NCBI GenBank assembly: GCA_949130485.1 | Contig: OX422195.1 | Location: forward strand, 5,710,566 to 5,774,565 | DNA length: 64,000 bases | From: Agelas oroides | Taxonomy: Eukaryota > Porifera > Demospongiae > Agelasida > Agelasidae | Direction of reading: 5' to 3' | Shown here: positions 11,710 to 25,571 of the stretch, one piece after another | Layout of the letters: the number at the start of each line of letters is the position of its first letter | Position numbering within the stretch: the first letter of the stretch is position 1 | Made by a program: the position numbers and the translations under genes | Notes under the pieces: generated by a model | Database searches by the model: none | The model's input: the letters and a program-made list of their open reading frames with translations, nothing else | What the model was told of the DNA's origin: nothing

Positions 11710-14700
11710 AAATATGATCTACCTTGTTGTACTTCACTCTACTACACTATATCATGGCTCTATTTGACTCTACTTCACTCTACCACACTCTACCATTTCT
11801 CTACTTGGCTCTACTTCAGTCTACTACACTCTACCATTGCTCTACTTGGCTCTACTTCAGTCTACTACACTCTACCATGGCTCAACTTGGCTCTACTTGA
11901 CTCTTCTACACTCTACTATGCCTCTAATTGACTCTACTACACTCTACACTGGCTCTTCTTGGCTCTACTTCACTCTAGTACACTCTACCATGGCTCTAAT
12001 TGGCTCTAGTTCACTCTACTGCACTCTACCATGGCTCTACTTGGCTCTCTTTCACTCTACCACAACCTACCATGACTCAACTTGACTCTACTTCACTCTA
12101 CCATGGCTCTATTTGGCTCAACTTCACTACACTCTTCAATGGCTCTATATTCTACCATGGCTTTACTTTGGTCTACTGCTCTACTTCACTCTACTGCTCT
12201 CTACCATGGTTGTACGTGACTCTACTACACACTACCATGGCTCTACCTGACTCTACTACACTCTACATTGGATCTACCTTGTTGTACTTCACTCTACTAC
12301 ACTCTATCATGGCTCTATTTGACTCTACTTCACTCTACCACACTCTACCATTTCTCTACTTGGCTCTACTTCAGTCTACTACACTCTACCATGGCTCTAC
12401 TCGGCTCTACTTCAGTCTACTACGCTCTAGCATGTCCCTACTTGGCTCTACTTCACTCTTCTACACACTAGCATTGCTCTACTTCACTCTACTACACTCT
12501 ACCCTGGCTCTACTTGGCTCTACTTAACTCTAGTACACTCTACCATGGCTCTACTAGGCTCTACTTCTCTCTACTACACTCTACAATGGCTCTACTCGGC
12601 TCTACTTCACTCTACTACAACCTACCATTGCTCTACTTGACTCTACTTCACTCTACCATGGCACTTCTTGGCTCTACTTCACTACACTCCTCCATGGCTC
12701 TATACTCTACCATGGCTCTACTTGGGTCTACTGGTCTACTTCACTCTACTACTCTCTACCATGGCTCTACTTGACTCTACTACACACTACCATGGCTCTA
12801 CCTGACTCTAGTACACTCTACATTGGATCTACCTTGTTGTACTTCACTCTACTACACACTATCATGGCTCTATTTGACTCTACTTCACTCTACCACACTC
12901 AACCATTTCTCTACTTGGCTCTACTTCAGTCTACTACACTCTACCATTGCTCTACTTGGCTATACTTAAGTCTACTACACTTTACCATGGCTCTACTTGG
13001 CTCTACTTCACTCTTCTATGCTCTACCATTGCTCTACTTCACTCTACTACACTCTACCCTGGCTCTACTTCGCTCTACTTCACTCTAGTACACTCTACCA
13101 TGGCTCTACTCGGCTCTACTTCACTCTACTACAACCTACCATGGCTCTACTTGACTCTACTTCACTCTACCATGGCTCTACTTGGCTCTACTTCACTACA
13201 CTCCTCCGTGGCTCTATACTCTACCATGGCCCTACTTGGGTCTACTGATCTACTTCACTCTACTACTCTCTACCATAGCTCTACATGACTCTACTACACA
13301 CAACCATGGCTCTACCTGAGTCTACTACACTCTACATTGGATCTACCTTGTTGTACTTCACTCTACTACACTCTATCATTTCTCTACTTGGCTCTACTTC
13401 TGTCTACTACACTCTACCATGGCTCTACTTGGCTCTACTTCAGTCTACTGCACTCTACCATGTCTCTACTTGGCTCTTCTTCACTCTTCTACACTCTACC
13501 ATGGCTCTACTTGACTCTACTACACTCTACCCTGGATCTACTTGACACTACTTCACTCTAGTACATTCTACCATCGCTCTACTTGGCTCTACTTCACTCT
13601 ACTACACTCTACCATGGCTCTCCTCGGCTCTACTTCTCTCTACTACAACCTACCATGGCTCTACTTGACTCTACTTCATTCTACCATGACTCTACTTGGC
13701 TCTACTTCACTACACTCCTCCATGACTCTATAGTCTACCATGGCTCTACTTGGGTCTACTGCTCTACTTCACTCTACTACTCTCTACCATGGCTCTACTT
13801 GACTCTACTACACACTACCATGGCTCTACCTGACTCTACTACACTCTAAATTGGATCTACCTTGTTGTACTTCACTCTACTACACTATATCATGGCTCTA
13901 TTTGACTCTACTTCACTCTACCTCACTCTACCATTTCTCTACTTGGCTCTACTTCAGTCTACTACGCTCTACCATTGCTCTACTTGGCTCTACTTCAGTC
14001 TACTACACTCTACCATGGCTCTACTTGGCTCTACTTGACTCTTCTACACTCTACTATGCCTCTAATTGACTCTACTACACTCTACACTGGCTCTTCTTGG
14101 CTCTACTTCACTCTAGTACACTCTACCATGGCTCTAATTTGCTCTAGTTCACTCTACTGCACTCTTCCATCGCTCTACTCGGCTCTCCTTCACTCTACCA
14201 CAAACTACCATGACTCAACTTGACTCTACTTCACTCTACCATGGCTCTATTTGGCTCAACTTCACTACACTCCTCAATGGCTCTATACTCTACCATGGCT
14301 CTACTTGGGTCTACTAGTCTACTTCACTCTACTACTCTCTACCATGGCTCTACTTGACTCTACTACACACTACCATGGCTCTACCTGACTCTAGTACACT
14401 CTACATTTGATCTACCTTGTTGTACTTCACTCTACCACACTCTATCATTTCTCTATTTGACACTACTTCACTCTACCACACTCTACCATTTCTCTACTTG
14501 GCTGTACTTCAGTCTACTACACTCTACCATGGTTCTACTTGGCTCTACTTCAGTCTACTACCCTCTACCATGGCTCTACTTGGCTCTACTTCACTCTTCT
14601 ACACTCTACCATCGCTCTACTTCACTCTACTACACTCTACCCTGTCTCTACTTCGCTCTACTTCACTCTAGTACACTCTACCATGGCTCTACTCCGCTAT

Positions 14701-16650
14701 ACTTCACTCAACTACAACCTACCATGGCTCTACTTGACTCTACACTTCACTCTACCATGGCTCTACTTGTCTCTACTTCACTACACTCCTCCATGGCTCT
14801 ATACTATAACATGGCTCTACTTGGGTCTACTGCTCTACTTCACTCTACTCTCTACCATGGCTCTACTTGACTCTACTACACACTACTCATGGCTCTACCT
14901 GACTCTACTACACTCTACATTGGATCTACCTTGTTGTACTTCACTCTACTACACTCTATTATGGCTCTATTTGACTCTACTTCTCTCTACCACACTCTAC
15001 CATTTCTCTACTTGTCTCTACTTCTGTCTACTACACTCTACCATGGATCTACTTGGTTCTAATTCAGTCTACTGCACTCTACCATGTCTCTACTTCGCTC
15101 TTCTTCACTCTTCTACACTCTACCATGGCTCTACTTGACTCTACTACACTCTACCCTGGATCTACTTGACACTACTTCACTCTAGTACACTCTACCATCG
15201 CTCTACTTGGCTCTACTTCACTCTACTACACTCTACCAAGGCTCTACTCGGCTCTACTTCTCTGTACTACAACCTACCTTGGCTCTTCTTGACTCTACTT
15301 CATTCTACCATGACTCTACTTGGCTCTACTTCACTACACTCCTCCATGACTCTATAGTCTACCATGGCTCTACTTGGGTCTACAGCTCTACTTCACTCTA
15401 CCACTCTCTACCATGGCTCTACTTGACTCTACTACACACTACCATGGCTCTACCTGACTCTACTACACCCCCCAAATTGGATTTACCTTGTTGTACTTTA
15501 CTCTACTACACTCTATCATGGCTCTATTTGACTCTACTTCACTCTACCACACTCTACCATTCCTCTACTTGGCTCTACTTCAGTCTACTACGCTCTACCA
15601 TTGCTCTACTTGGCTCTACTTCAGTCTACTACACTCTACCATGTCTCTACTTGGCTCTACTTCACTCTTCTGCACTCTACCATGGCTCTACTTCACTCTA
15701 CTACACTCTACCCTGGCTCTTCTTGGCTCTACTTCACTCTAGTACACTCTACCATGGCTCTACTCGGCTCTACTTCACTCTACTACAACCTACCATGGCT
15801 CTACTTGACTCTACTTCACTCTTCCATGGCTATACTTGGCTCTACTTCACTACACTCCTCCATGGCTATATACTCTACCACGGCTCTACTTGGGTCTACT
15901 GCTCTCCTTCACTCTACTCTCTACCATGGCTCTACTTGACTCTACTACGCACTACCATGGCTCTACCTGACTCTATTTCACTCTACATTGGATCTACCTT
16001 GTTGTACTTCCCTCTACTACACTCTATCATGGCTCTATTTGATTCTACTTCACTCTACCACACTCTACCATTTCTCTACTTGGCTCTACTTCAGTCTACT
16101 ACACTCTACCATGGCTCTACTTGACTCTACTTCAGTCTACTACACTCTACCATGACTCTACTTTGCTCTACTTCACTCTTCTACACTCTACCATGGCTCT
16201 AATTGACTCTACTACACTCTACCCTGGCTCTACTTGGCTCTACTTCACTCTAGTACACTCTACCATGGCTTTACTTGGCTCTACTTTACTCTACTACACT
16301 CTACAATGGCTCTACTCGGCTCTACTTCACTCTACTACAACCTACCATGACTCTACTTGACTCTACTTCACTCTACCATGGCTCTATTTGGCTAAACTTC
16401 ACTACACTCCTCAATGGCTCTATACTCTACCATTGCTCTACTTGGGTCTACTGCTCTACTTCACTCTACTGCTCTCTACCATGGCTCTACGTGACTCTAC
16501 TACACACTGCCATGGCTCTACCTGACTCTACTACACTCTACATTGGATCTACCTTGTTGTACTTCATTCTACTACACTCTATCATGGCTCTATTTGACTC
16601 TACTTCACTCTACCACACTCTACCATTTCTCTACTTGGCTCTACTTCAGT
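11710..16650 (+). repeat. Block B2 (second copy of the 5-kb segment)
   Basis: Second copy of 4624-9600 with single-base differences and two clear length differences: one 41-bp unit fewer near 13,085, and two bases more at 15468-15473. The plus frame at 15207-16124 is the longest in the window (305 codons). That frame exists only because of the 2-bp difference and is still pure repeat. Confidence 0.88.
15468..15473 (+). other. Private C6 run replacing CTCT in one marker unit
   Basis: B1 reads CACTCTAAATTGG near 8420; here it reads CACCCCCCAAATTGG, 2 bp longer. The change removes the TAA found in B1 and shifts the frame, joining two otherwise separate open stretches. It could be a real mutation or a sequencing or assembly slip in a homopolymer. 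Confidence 0.7.
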
Positions 16651-17660
16651 CTACTACACTCTACCATGGCTCTACTTGGCTCTACTTCGGTCTACTACAC
16701 TCTACCATGTCTCTTCTTGGCTCTACTTCACTCTTCTACACTCTACCATGACTCTACTTGACTCTACTACACTCTTCGCGGGCTCTACTTGGCTCTACTT
16801 CACTTTAGTACACTCTATCATGTCTTTACTCGGATCAACTTCACTCTACTACACTCTACCATGGCTCTACTTGGCTTTACTTCACTCTACTACAACCTAC
16901 CATCTCTATATTTGACTCTACTTCACTCTACCGTGGCTCTACTTGGCTCTACTTCACTACACTCCTCCATGTCTCTATACTCTACCATGGCTATACTTGG
17001 GTCTACTGCTCTACTTGACTCTACTACTCTCTACCATGGCTCTACTTCACTCTACTACACACTACCATGGCTCTACCTGACTCTACTACACTCTACATGG
17101 GATCTACCTTGTTGTACTTCACTCTACTACACTCTATCATAGCTCTATTTGACTCTACTTCACTCTACCACACTCTACCATTTCTCTACTGGTCTCTACT
17201 TCAGTCTACTACACTCTACCATGGCTCTACTTGGCTCTACTTCGGTCTACAACACTCTACCATGTCTCTAACTGGCTCTACTTCACTCTTCTACACTCTA
17301 CCATGACTCTACTTGACTCTACTACACTCTTCGCTGGATCTACTTGGCTCTACTTCACTCTAGTACACTCTATCATGTCTCTACTCGGCTCTACTTCACT
17401 CTACTACACTCTACCATGGCTCTACTTGGCTTTACTTCATTCTACTACAACCTACCATCTCTATATTTGACTCTACTTCACTCTACCGTGGCTCTACTTG
17501 GCTCTACTTTACTACACTCCTCCATGTCTATATACTCTACCATGGCTAAACTTGGGTCTACTGCTCTACTTCACTCTACTACTCTCTACCATGGCTCTAC
17601 TTCACTCTACTACACTCTATCATAGCTCTATTTGTCTCTACTTCAGTCTACCACACTCTA
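16121..17660 (+). repeat. Short run of 555-bp HORs
   Basis: Equivalent points recur at 16121, 16676 and 17231, exactly 555 bp apart. The last two share private features, such as TCTTCGC(T/G)GG in place of the usual CTACCCTGG and a CATCTCTATATTTG segment, so they are a recent local duplication. Confidence 0.85.
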
Positions 17661-20600
17661 CCATGGCTCTTCTTGACTCTACTTCACTCTTCTACACACT
17701 ACCATGTCTCTACTTCACTCTACTACACTCTACCCTGGCTCTACTTTGTTCTAGTTCACTCTAGTACACTCTACCATGGCTCTACTCGGCTCTACTTCAC
17801 TCTACTACTCTCTACCATGGCTCTACTTGACTTTACTACACACTACCATAGCTCTATTTGACTCTACTACACTCTACATTGGATCTACCTTGTTATACTT
17901 CACTCTACTACACTCTATCAAGGCTCTATTTGACTCCACTTCACTCTACCACACTCTACCATTTCTCTACTTGGCTCTACTTCAGTCTACTACACTCTAC
18001 CATGACTCTACTTGGCTCTACTTCAGTCTACTACACTCTACCATGGCTCTACTTGGCTCTACTTCACTCTTCTACACTCTACCATCGCTCTACTTCACTC
18101 TACTACACTCCACCCTGGCTCTACTTGGCTCTACTTCACTCTAGTACACTCTACCATGCCTGTACTAGGCTCTACTTCACTCTACTACACTGTACCATGG
18201 CTCTAGTTGGCTCTACTTCACTCTACTACAACCTACCATTGCTCTACTTGACTCTACTTCACTCTACCATGGCTCTACTTGGCTCTACTTCTCTACACTC
18301 CTCCATGGCTCTCTACTCTACCATGGCTCTACTTGGGTCTACTGCTCTACTTCACTCTACTACTCTCTACCATGGCTCTACTTGACTCAACCACACACTA
18401 CCATGGCTCTACCTGACTCTACTATACTCTACATTGGATCTACCTTGTTGTACTTCACTCTACTACACTCTATCATTGCTCTATTTGACTCTACTTCACT
18501 CTACCACACTCTACCATTTCTCTACTTGGCTCTACTTCAGTCTACTACACTCTACCATGGCTCTACTTGGCTCTACTTCACTCTTCTGCACTCTACCATG
18601 GCTCTACTTCACTCTACTACACTCTACACTGGCTCTACTTAGCTCTACTTCACTCTAGTACACTCTACCATGGCTCTACTCGACTCTACTTCACTCTACT
18701 ACAACCTACCATGGCTCTACTTCACTCTTCTTCACTCTACCATGGCTCTACTTGGGTCTACTTCACTACACTCCTCCATGGCTCTATACTCTAGCATGGC
18801 TCTACTTGGGTCTACTGCTCTACTTCACTCTACTACTCTCTACCATGGCTCTACTTGACTCTACTACACACTACCATGGCTCTACCTAACTCTACTACAC
18901 TCCAATTTGGATGTACCTTGCTGTACTTCACTCTACTACACTCTATCATGCCTCTATTTGACTCTACTTCACTCTACCACACTCTACCATTTCTCTACTT
19001 GGCTCTACTTCAGTCTACTACACTCTACCATGGCTCTACTTGGCTCTACTTTAGTCTACTACACTCTACGATGTCCCTACTTTCTCTACTTCACTCTTCT
19101 ACACTCTACCATTGCTCTACTTCACTCTACTACACTCTACCCTGGCTCTACTTGGCTCTACTTAACTCTAGTACACTCTACCATGACTCTACTAGGCTCT
19201 ACTTCTCTCTACTTCACTCTACCATCGCTCTACTCGGCTCTACTTCACTCTACTACAACCTACCATTGCTCTACTTGACTCTACTTCACTCTACCATGGC
19301 ACTTCTTGGCTCTACTTCACTACACTCCTCCATGGCTCTATACTCTACCATGGCTCTACTTGGCTCTACTTCAGTCTACTACACTCTACCATGGCTCTAC
19401 TTGGCTCTACTTCACTCTTCTACACTCTAGCATTGCTCTACTTCACTCTACTACACTCTACCCTGGCTCTACTTGGCTCTACTTAACTCTAGTACACTCT
19501 ACCATGGCTCTACCAGGCTCTACTTCTCTCTACTACACTCTACTTTGGCTCTACTTGGCTCTACTTCACTCTACTACAACCTACCATTGCTCTACTTGAC
19601 TCTACTTCACTCTACCATGGCACTTCTTGGCTCTACTTCACTACACTCCTCCATGGCTCTATACTCTACCATGGCTCTACTTGGGTCTACTGCTCTACTT
19701 CACTCTACTACTCTCTACCATGGCTCTACTTGACTCTACTACACGCTACCATGGCTCTACCTGAATCTAGTACACTCTACATTGGATCTCCCTTGTTGTA
19801 CTTCACTCTACCACACTCTATCATGGCTCTATTTGACTCTTCTTCACTCTACCTCACTCTACCATTTCTCTACCTGGCTCTACTTCACTCTACTACACCC
19901 TACCATGGCTCTACTTCACTCTACTACACACTACCATGGCTCTACCTGACTCTACTACACTCCACATTGGATCTACCTTGTTGTACTTCACTCTACTACA
20001 CTCTATCATAGCTCTATTTGACTCTGCTTCACTCTACCAGACTCTTCCATTTCTCTACTTGGCTCTACTTCAGTCTACTACACTCTACCATGGCTCTACT
20101 TGGCTCTACTTCAGTCTACTACACTCTACCATGGCTCTACTTGGCTCTACTTCACTCTTCCACACTCTACCATCGCTCTACTTCACTCTACTACACTCCA
20201 CCCTGGCTCTACTTGGCTCTACTTCACTCTAGTACACTCTACCATGTCTGTACTAGGCTCTACTTCACTCTACTACACTGTACCATGGCTCTAGTCGGCT
20301 CTACTTCACTCTACTACAACCTACCGTTGCTCTACTTGACTCTACTTCACTCTACCATGGCCCTACTTGACTCAACCACACACTACCATGGCTCTACCTG
20401 ACTCTACTACACTCTACATTGGATCTACCTTGTTGTACTTCACTCTACTACACTCTATCATGTCTCTATTAGACTCTACTTCACTCTACCACACTCTACC
20501 ATTTCTGTGCTTGGCTCTACTTCAGTCTACTGCACTCTACCATGTCTCTACTTGGCTCTTCTTCACTCTTCTACACTCTACCATGGCTCTACTTGACTCT

Positions 20601-21116
20601 ACTACACTCTACCCTGGATCTACTTGACACTACTTCACTCTAGTACATTCTACCATCGCTCTACTTGGCTCTACTTCACTCTACTACACTCTACCATTGC
20701 TCTACTCAGCTCTACTTAACTCTAGTACACTCTACCATGGCTCTACTTGGCTCTACTTCAGTCTACTACACTCTACCATGGCTCTACTTGGCTCTACTTC
20801 ACTCTTCTACACTCTAGCATTGCTCTACTTCACTATACTACACTCTACCCTGGCTCTACTTGGCTCTACTTAACTCTAGTACACTCTACCATGGCTCTAC
20901 CAGGCTCTACTTCTCTCTACTACACTCTACCTTGGCTCTACTCGGCTCTACTTCACTCTACTACAACCTACCATTGCTCTACTTGACTCTACTTCACTCT
21001 ACCATGGCACTTCTTGGCTCTACTTCACTACACTCCTACATGGCTCTATACTCTACCATGGCTCTACTTGGGTCTACTGCTCTACTTCACTCTACTACTC
21101 TCTACCATGGCTCTAC
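17661..21116 (+). repeat. Irregular HOR mosaic
   Basis: Ordinary satellite units in less regular order. Copies are visible at offsets of 2088 bp (18012-18206 with 20100-20294), 1985 bp (near 18382 and 20367) and 1387 bp (19473-19733 with 20860-21120). Several HORs are cut short, for example around 19,860-19,960 and 20,340-20,400. Such changing offsets fit repeated unequal exchange. No non-satellite sequence is seen. Confidence 0.8.
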
Positions 21117-22361
21117 TTGACTCTACTACACACTACCATGGCTCTACCTGACTCTAGTACACTCTACATTGGATCTCCCTTGTTGTACTTCACTCTATCA
21201 CACTCTATCATTTCTCTATTTGACACTGCTTCACTCTACCACACTCTACCATTTGTCTACTTGGCTCTACTTCAGTCTACTACACTCTACCATGGCTCTA
21301 CTTGGCTCTACTTCAGTCTACTACACTCTACCATGGCTCTACTTGGCTCTACTTCACTCTTCTACACTCTACCATCGCTCTACTTCACTCTACTACACTC
21401 TACCCTGTCTCTACTTGGCTCTACTTCACTCTAGTACACTCTACCATGGCTCTACTCCGCTATACTTCACTCAACTACAACCTACCATGGCTCTACTTGA
21501 CTCTATACTTCACTCTACCATGGCTCTACTTGTCTCTACTTCACTACACTCCTCCATGGCTCTATACTATAACATGGCTCTACTTGGGTCTACTGCTCTA
21601 CTTCACTCTACTCTCTACCATGGCTCTACTTGACTCTACTGCACACTACTCATGGCTCTACCTGACTCTACTACACTCTACATTGGATCTACCTTGTTGT
21701 ACTTCACTCTACTACACTTTATTATGGCTCTATTTGACTCTACTTCACTCTACCACACTCTACCATTTCTCTACTTGTCTCTACTTCTGTCTACTACACT
21801 CTACCATGGATCTACTTGGTTCTAATTCAGTCTACTGCACTCTACCATGTCTCTACTTGTCTCTTCTTCACTCTTCTACACTCTACCATGTCTCTACTTG
21901 ACTCTACTACACTCCACTTTGGATCTACTTGACACTACTTCACTCTAGTACACCCTACCATCGCTCTACTTGGCTCTACTTCACTCTTCTACACTCTACC
22001 AAGGCTCTACTCGGCTCTACTTCTCTGTACTACAACCTACCATGGCTCTTCTTGACTCTACTTCATTCTACCATGACTCTACTTGGCTCTACTTCACTAC
22101 ACTCCTCCATGACTCTATAGTCTACCATGGCTCTACTTGGGTCTACTGCTCTACTTCACTCTACTACTCTCTACCATGGCTCTACTTGACTCTACTACAC
22201 ACTACCTTGGCTCCACCAGACTCTACTACACTCTAATTTGGATCTACCTTGTTGTACTTCACTCTACTACACTCTATCATGGCTCTATTTGACTCTACTT
22301 CACTCTACCACACTCTACCATTTCTCTACTTGGCTCTACTTCAGTCTACTACGCTCTACCA
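21117..22361 (+). repeat. Third copy of part of block B
   Basis: Shares the unit order of 7.36-8.55 kb and 14.41-15.6 kb: 21302 corresponds to 7494 and 14539, and 21929 to 8121 and 15166. It includes the distinctive CGCTATACTTCACTCAAC segment and the CTATACTATAACATGG segment. After about 22.36 kb it switches to units like those at 4.75 kb, so the junction is a recombination point. Confidence 0.8.
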
Positions 22362-23347
22362 TTGCTCTACTTGGCTCTACTTCAGTCTACTACACTCTAC
22401 CATGGCTCTAATTGGCTCTACTTGACTCTTCTACATTCTACTATGCCTCTAATTGACTCTACTACACTCTACACTGGCTCTTCTTGGCCCTACTTCACTC
22501 TAGTACACCCTACCATGGCTCTAATTGGCTCTAGTTCACTCTACTGCACTCTACCATGGCTCTACTCGGCTCTCCTTCACTCTGCTACAAACTACCATGA
22601 TTCAACTTGACTCTACTTCACTCTACCATGGCTCTATTTGGCTCAACTTCACTACCCTTCTCAATGGCTCTATACTCTACCATGGCCCTACTTGGGTCTA
22701 CTGCTCTACTTCACTCTACTGCTCTCTACCATGGCTCTACGTGACTCTACTACACACTACCATGGCACTACCTGACTCTACTACACTCTACATTGGATCT
22801 ACCTTGTTGTACTTCACTCTACTACACTCTATCATGGCTCTATTTGACTCTACTTCACTCTACCACACTCTACCATTTCTCTACTTGGCTCTACTTCAGT
22901 CTACTACACTCTACCATGGCTCTACTTGGCTCTACTTCAGTCTACTACACTCTACCATGTCCCTACTTGGCTCTACTTCACTCTTCTACACTCTAGCATT
23001 GCTCTACTTCACTCTACTACACTCTACCCTGGCTCTACTTGGCTCTACTTAACTCTAGTACACTCTACCATGGCTCTACTAGGCTCTACTTCTCTCTACT
23101 ACATTCTACAATGGCTCTACTCGGCTCTACTTCACTCTACTACAACCTACCATTGCTCTACTTGACTCTACTTCACTCTACCATGGCACTTCTTGGCTCT
23201 ACTTCACTACACTCCTCCATGGCTCTATACTCTACCACGGCTCTACTTGGGTCTACTGCTCTACTTCACTCTACTACTCTCTACCATGGCTCTACTTGAC
23301 TCTACTACACACTACCATGGCTCTACCTGACTCTAGTACACTCTACA
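22362..23347 (+). repeat. B-like HOR pair repeated at 25.7 and 28.4 kb
   Basis: 22525-23052 matches 25856-26383 (offset 3331) almost base for base. It also matches 28548 onward (a further 2692), although that copy is one 41-bp unit shorter near 28,930. It carries the AATTGGCTCTAGTTCACTC variant that is also present at 3.8, 4.9 and 12.0 kb. Confidence 0.8.
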
Positions 23348-25571
23348 TTGGATCTACCTTGTTGTACTTCACTCTACCACACTCTATCATTTCTCTATTT
23401 GACACTACTTCACTCTACCACACTCTACCATTTGTCTACTTGGCTCTACTTCAGTCTACTACACTCTACCATGGCTCTACTTGTCTCTACTTATGTCTAC
23501 TACACTCTACCATGGCTCTACTTGGCTCTACTTCACTCTTCTACACTCTACCATGTCTCTACTTCGCTCTTCTTCACTCTTCTACACTCTACCATGGCTC
23601 TACTTGACTCTACTACACTCTACCCTGGATCTACTTGACACTACTTCACTCTAGTACACCCTACCATCGCTCTACTTGGCTCTACTTCACTCTACTACAC
23701 TCTACCAAGGCTCTACTCGGCTCTACTTCTCTGTACTACAACCTATACCATGGCTCTTCTTGACTCTACTTCATTCTACCATGACTCTACTTGGCTCTAC
23801 TTCACTACACTCCTCCATGACTCTATAGTCTACCATGGCTCTACTTGGGTCTACTGCTCTACTTCACTCTACTACTCTCTACCATGGCTCTACTTGACTC
23901 TACTACATACTACCATGGCTCTACCTGACTCTACTACACTCTAAATTGGATCTACCTTGTTGTACTTCACTCTACTACACTCTATCATGGCTCTATTTGA
24001 CTCTACTTCACTCTACCACACTCTACCATTTCTCTACTTGGCTCTACTTCAGTCTACTACGCTCTACCATTGCTCTACTTGGCTCTACTTCAGTCTACCA
24101 CACTCTACCATGTCTCTACTTGGTTCTACTTCACTCTTCTGCACTCTACCATGGCTCTACTTCACTCTACTACACTCTACCCTGGCTCTACTTGGCTCTA
24201 CTTCACTCTAGTACACTCTACCATGGCTCTACTCGGCTCTACTTCACTCTACTACAACCTACCATTGCTCTACTTGACTCTACTTCACTCTACCATGGCA
24301 CTTCTTGGCTCTACTTCACTACACTCCTCCATGGCTCTATACTCTACCACGGCTCTACTTGGGTCTACTGCTCTACTTCACTCTACTACTCTCTACCATG
24401 GCTCTACTTGACTCTACTACACACTACCATGGCTCTACCTGACTCTAGTACACTCTACATTGGATCTACCTTGTTGTACTTCACTCTACCACACTCTATC
24501 ATTTCTCTATTTGACACTACTTCACTCTACCACACTCTACCATTTGTCTACTTGGCTCTACTTCAGTCTACTACACTCTACCATGGCTCTACTTGTCTCT
24601 ACTTATGTCTACTACACTCTACCATGGCTCTACTTGGCTCTACTTCACTCTTCTACACTCTATCATGTCTCTACTTCGCTCTTCTTCACTCTTCTACACT
24701 CTACCATGGCTCTACTTGACTCTACTACACTCTACCCTGGATCTACTTGACACTACTTCACTCTAGTACACCCTACCATCGCTCTACTTGGCTCTACTTC
24801 ACTCTACTACACTCTACCAAGGCTCTACTCGGCTCTACTTCTCTGTACTACAACCTATACCATGGCTCTTCTTGACTCTACTTCATTCTACCATGACTCT
24901 ACTTGGCTCTACTTCACTACACTCCTCCATGACTCTATAGTCTACCATGGCTCTACTTGGGTCTACTGCTCTACTTCACTCTACTACTCTCTACCATGGC
25001 TCTACTTGACTCTACTACATACTACCATGGCTCTACCTGACTCTACTACACTCTAAATTGGATCTACCTTGTTGTACTTCACTCTACTACACTCTATCAT
25101 GGCTCTATTTGACTCTACTTCACTCTACCACACTCTACCATTTCTCTACTTGGCTCTACTTCAGTCTACTACGCTCTACCATTGCTCTACTTGGCTCTAC
25201 TTCAGTCTACTACACTCTACCATGTCTCTACTTGGTTCTACTTCACTCTTCTGCACTCTACCATGGCTCTACTTCACTCTACTACACTCTACCCTGGCTC
25301 TACTTGGCTCTACTTCACTCTAGTACACTCTACCATGGCTCTACTCGGCTCTACTTCACTCTACTACAACCTACCATGGCTCTACTTGACTCTACTTCAC
25401 TCTTCCATGGCTCTACTTGGCTCTACTTCACTACACTCTTCCATGGCTCTATACTCTACCACGGTTCTACTTGGGTCTACTGCTCTCCTTCACTCTACTC
25501 TCTACCATGGCTCTACTTGACTCTACTACGCACTACCATGGCTCTACCTGACTCTATTTCACTCTACATTG
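23348..25571 (+). repeat. 1112-bp tandem duplication
   Basis: 23348-24459 and 24460-25571 are successive copies, checked at 23348/24460, 23750/24862, 23946/25058 and 24070/25182 (all offset 1112). The private variants CTTATGTCTAC and CAACCTATACCATGG occur in both. Confidence 0.85.

Noticed and set aside
15207-16124. 305-codon plus-strand frame, the longest in the window
   Set aside because: Pure repeat translation with the 41-residue period, equivalent to two separate frames in the other copy of the block. It has no domain and no upstream signal, and overlapping open frames lie in the other plus phases.
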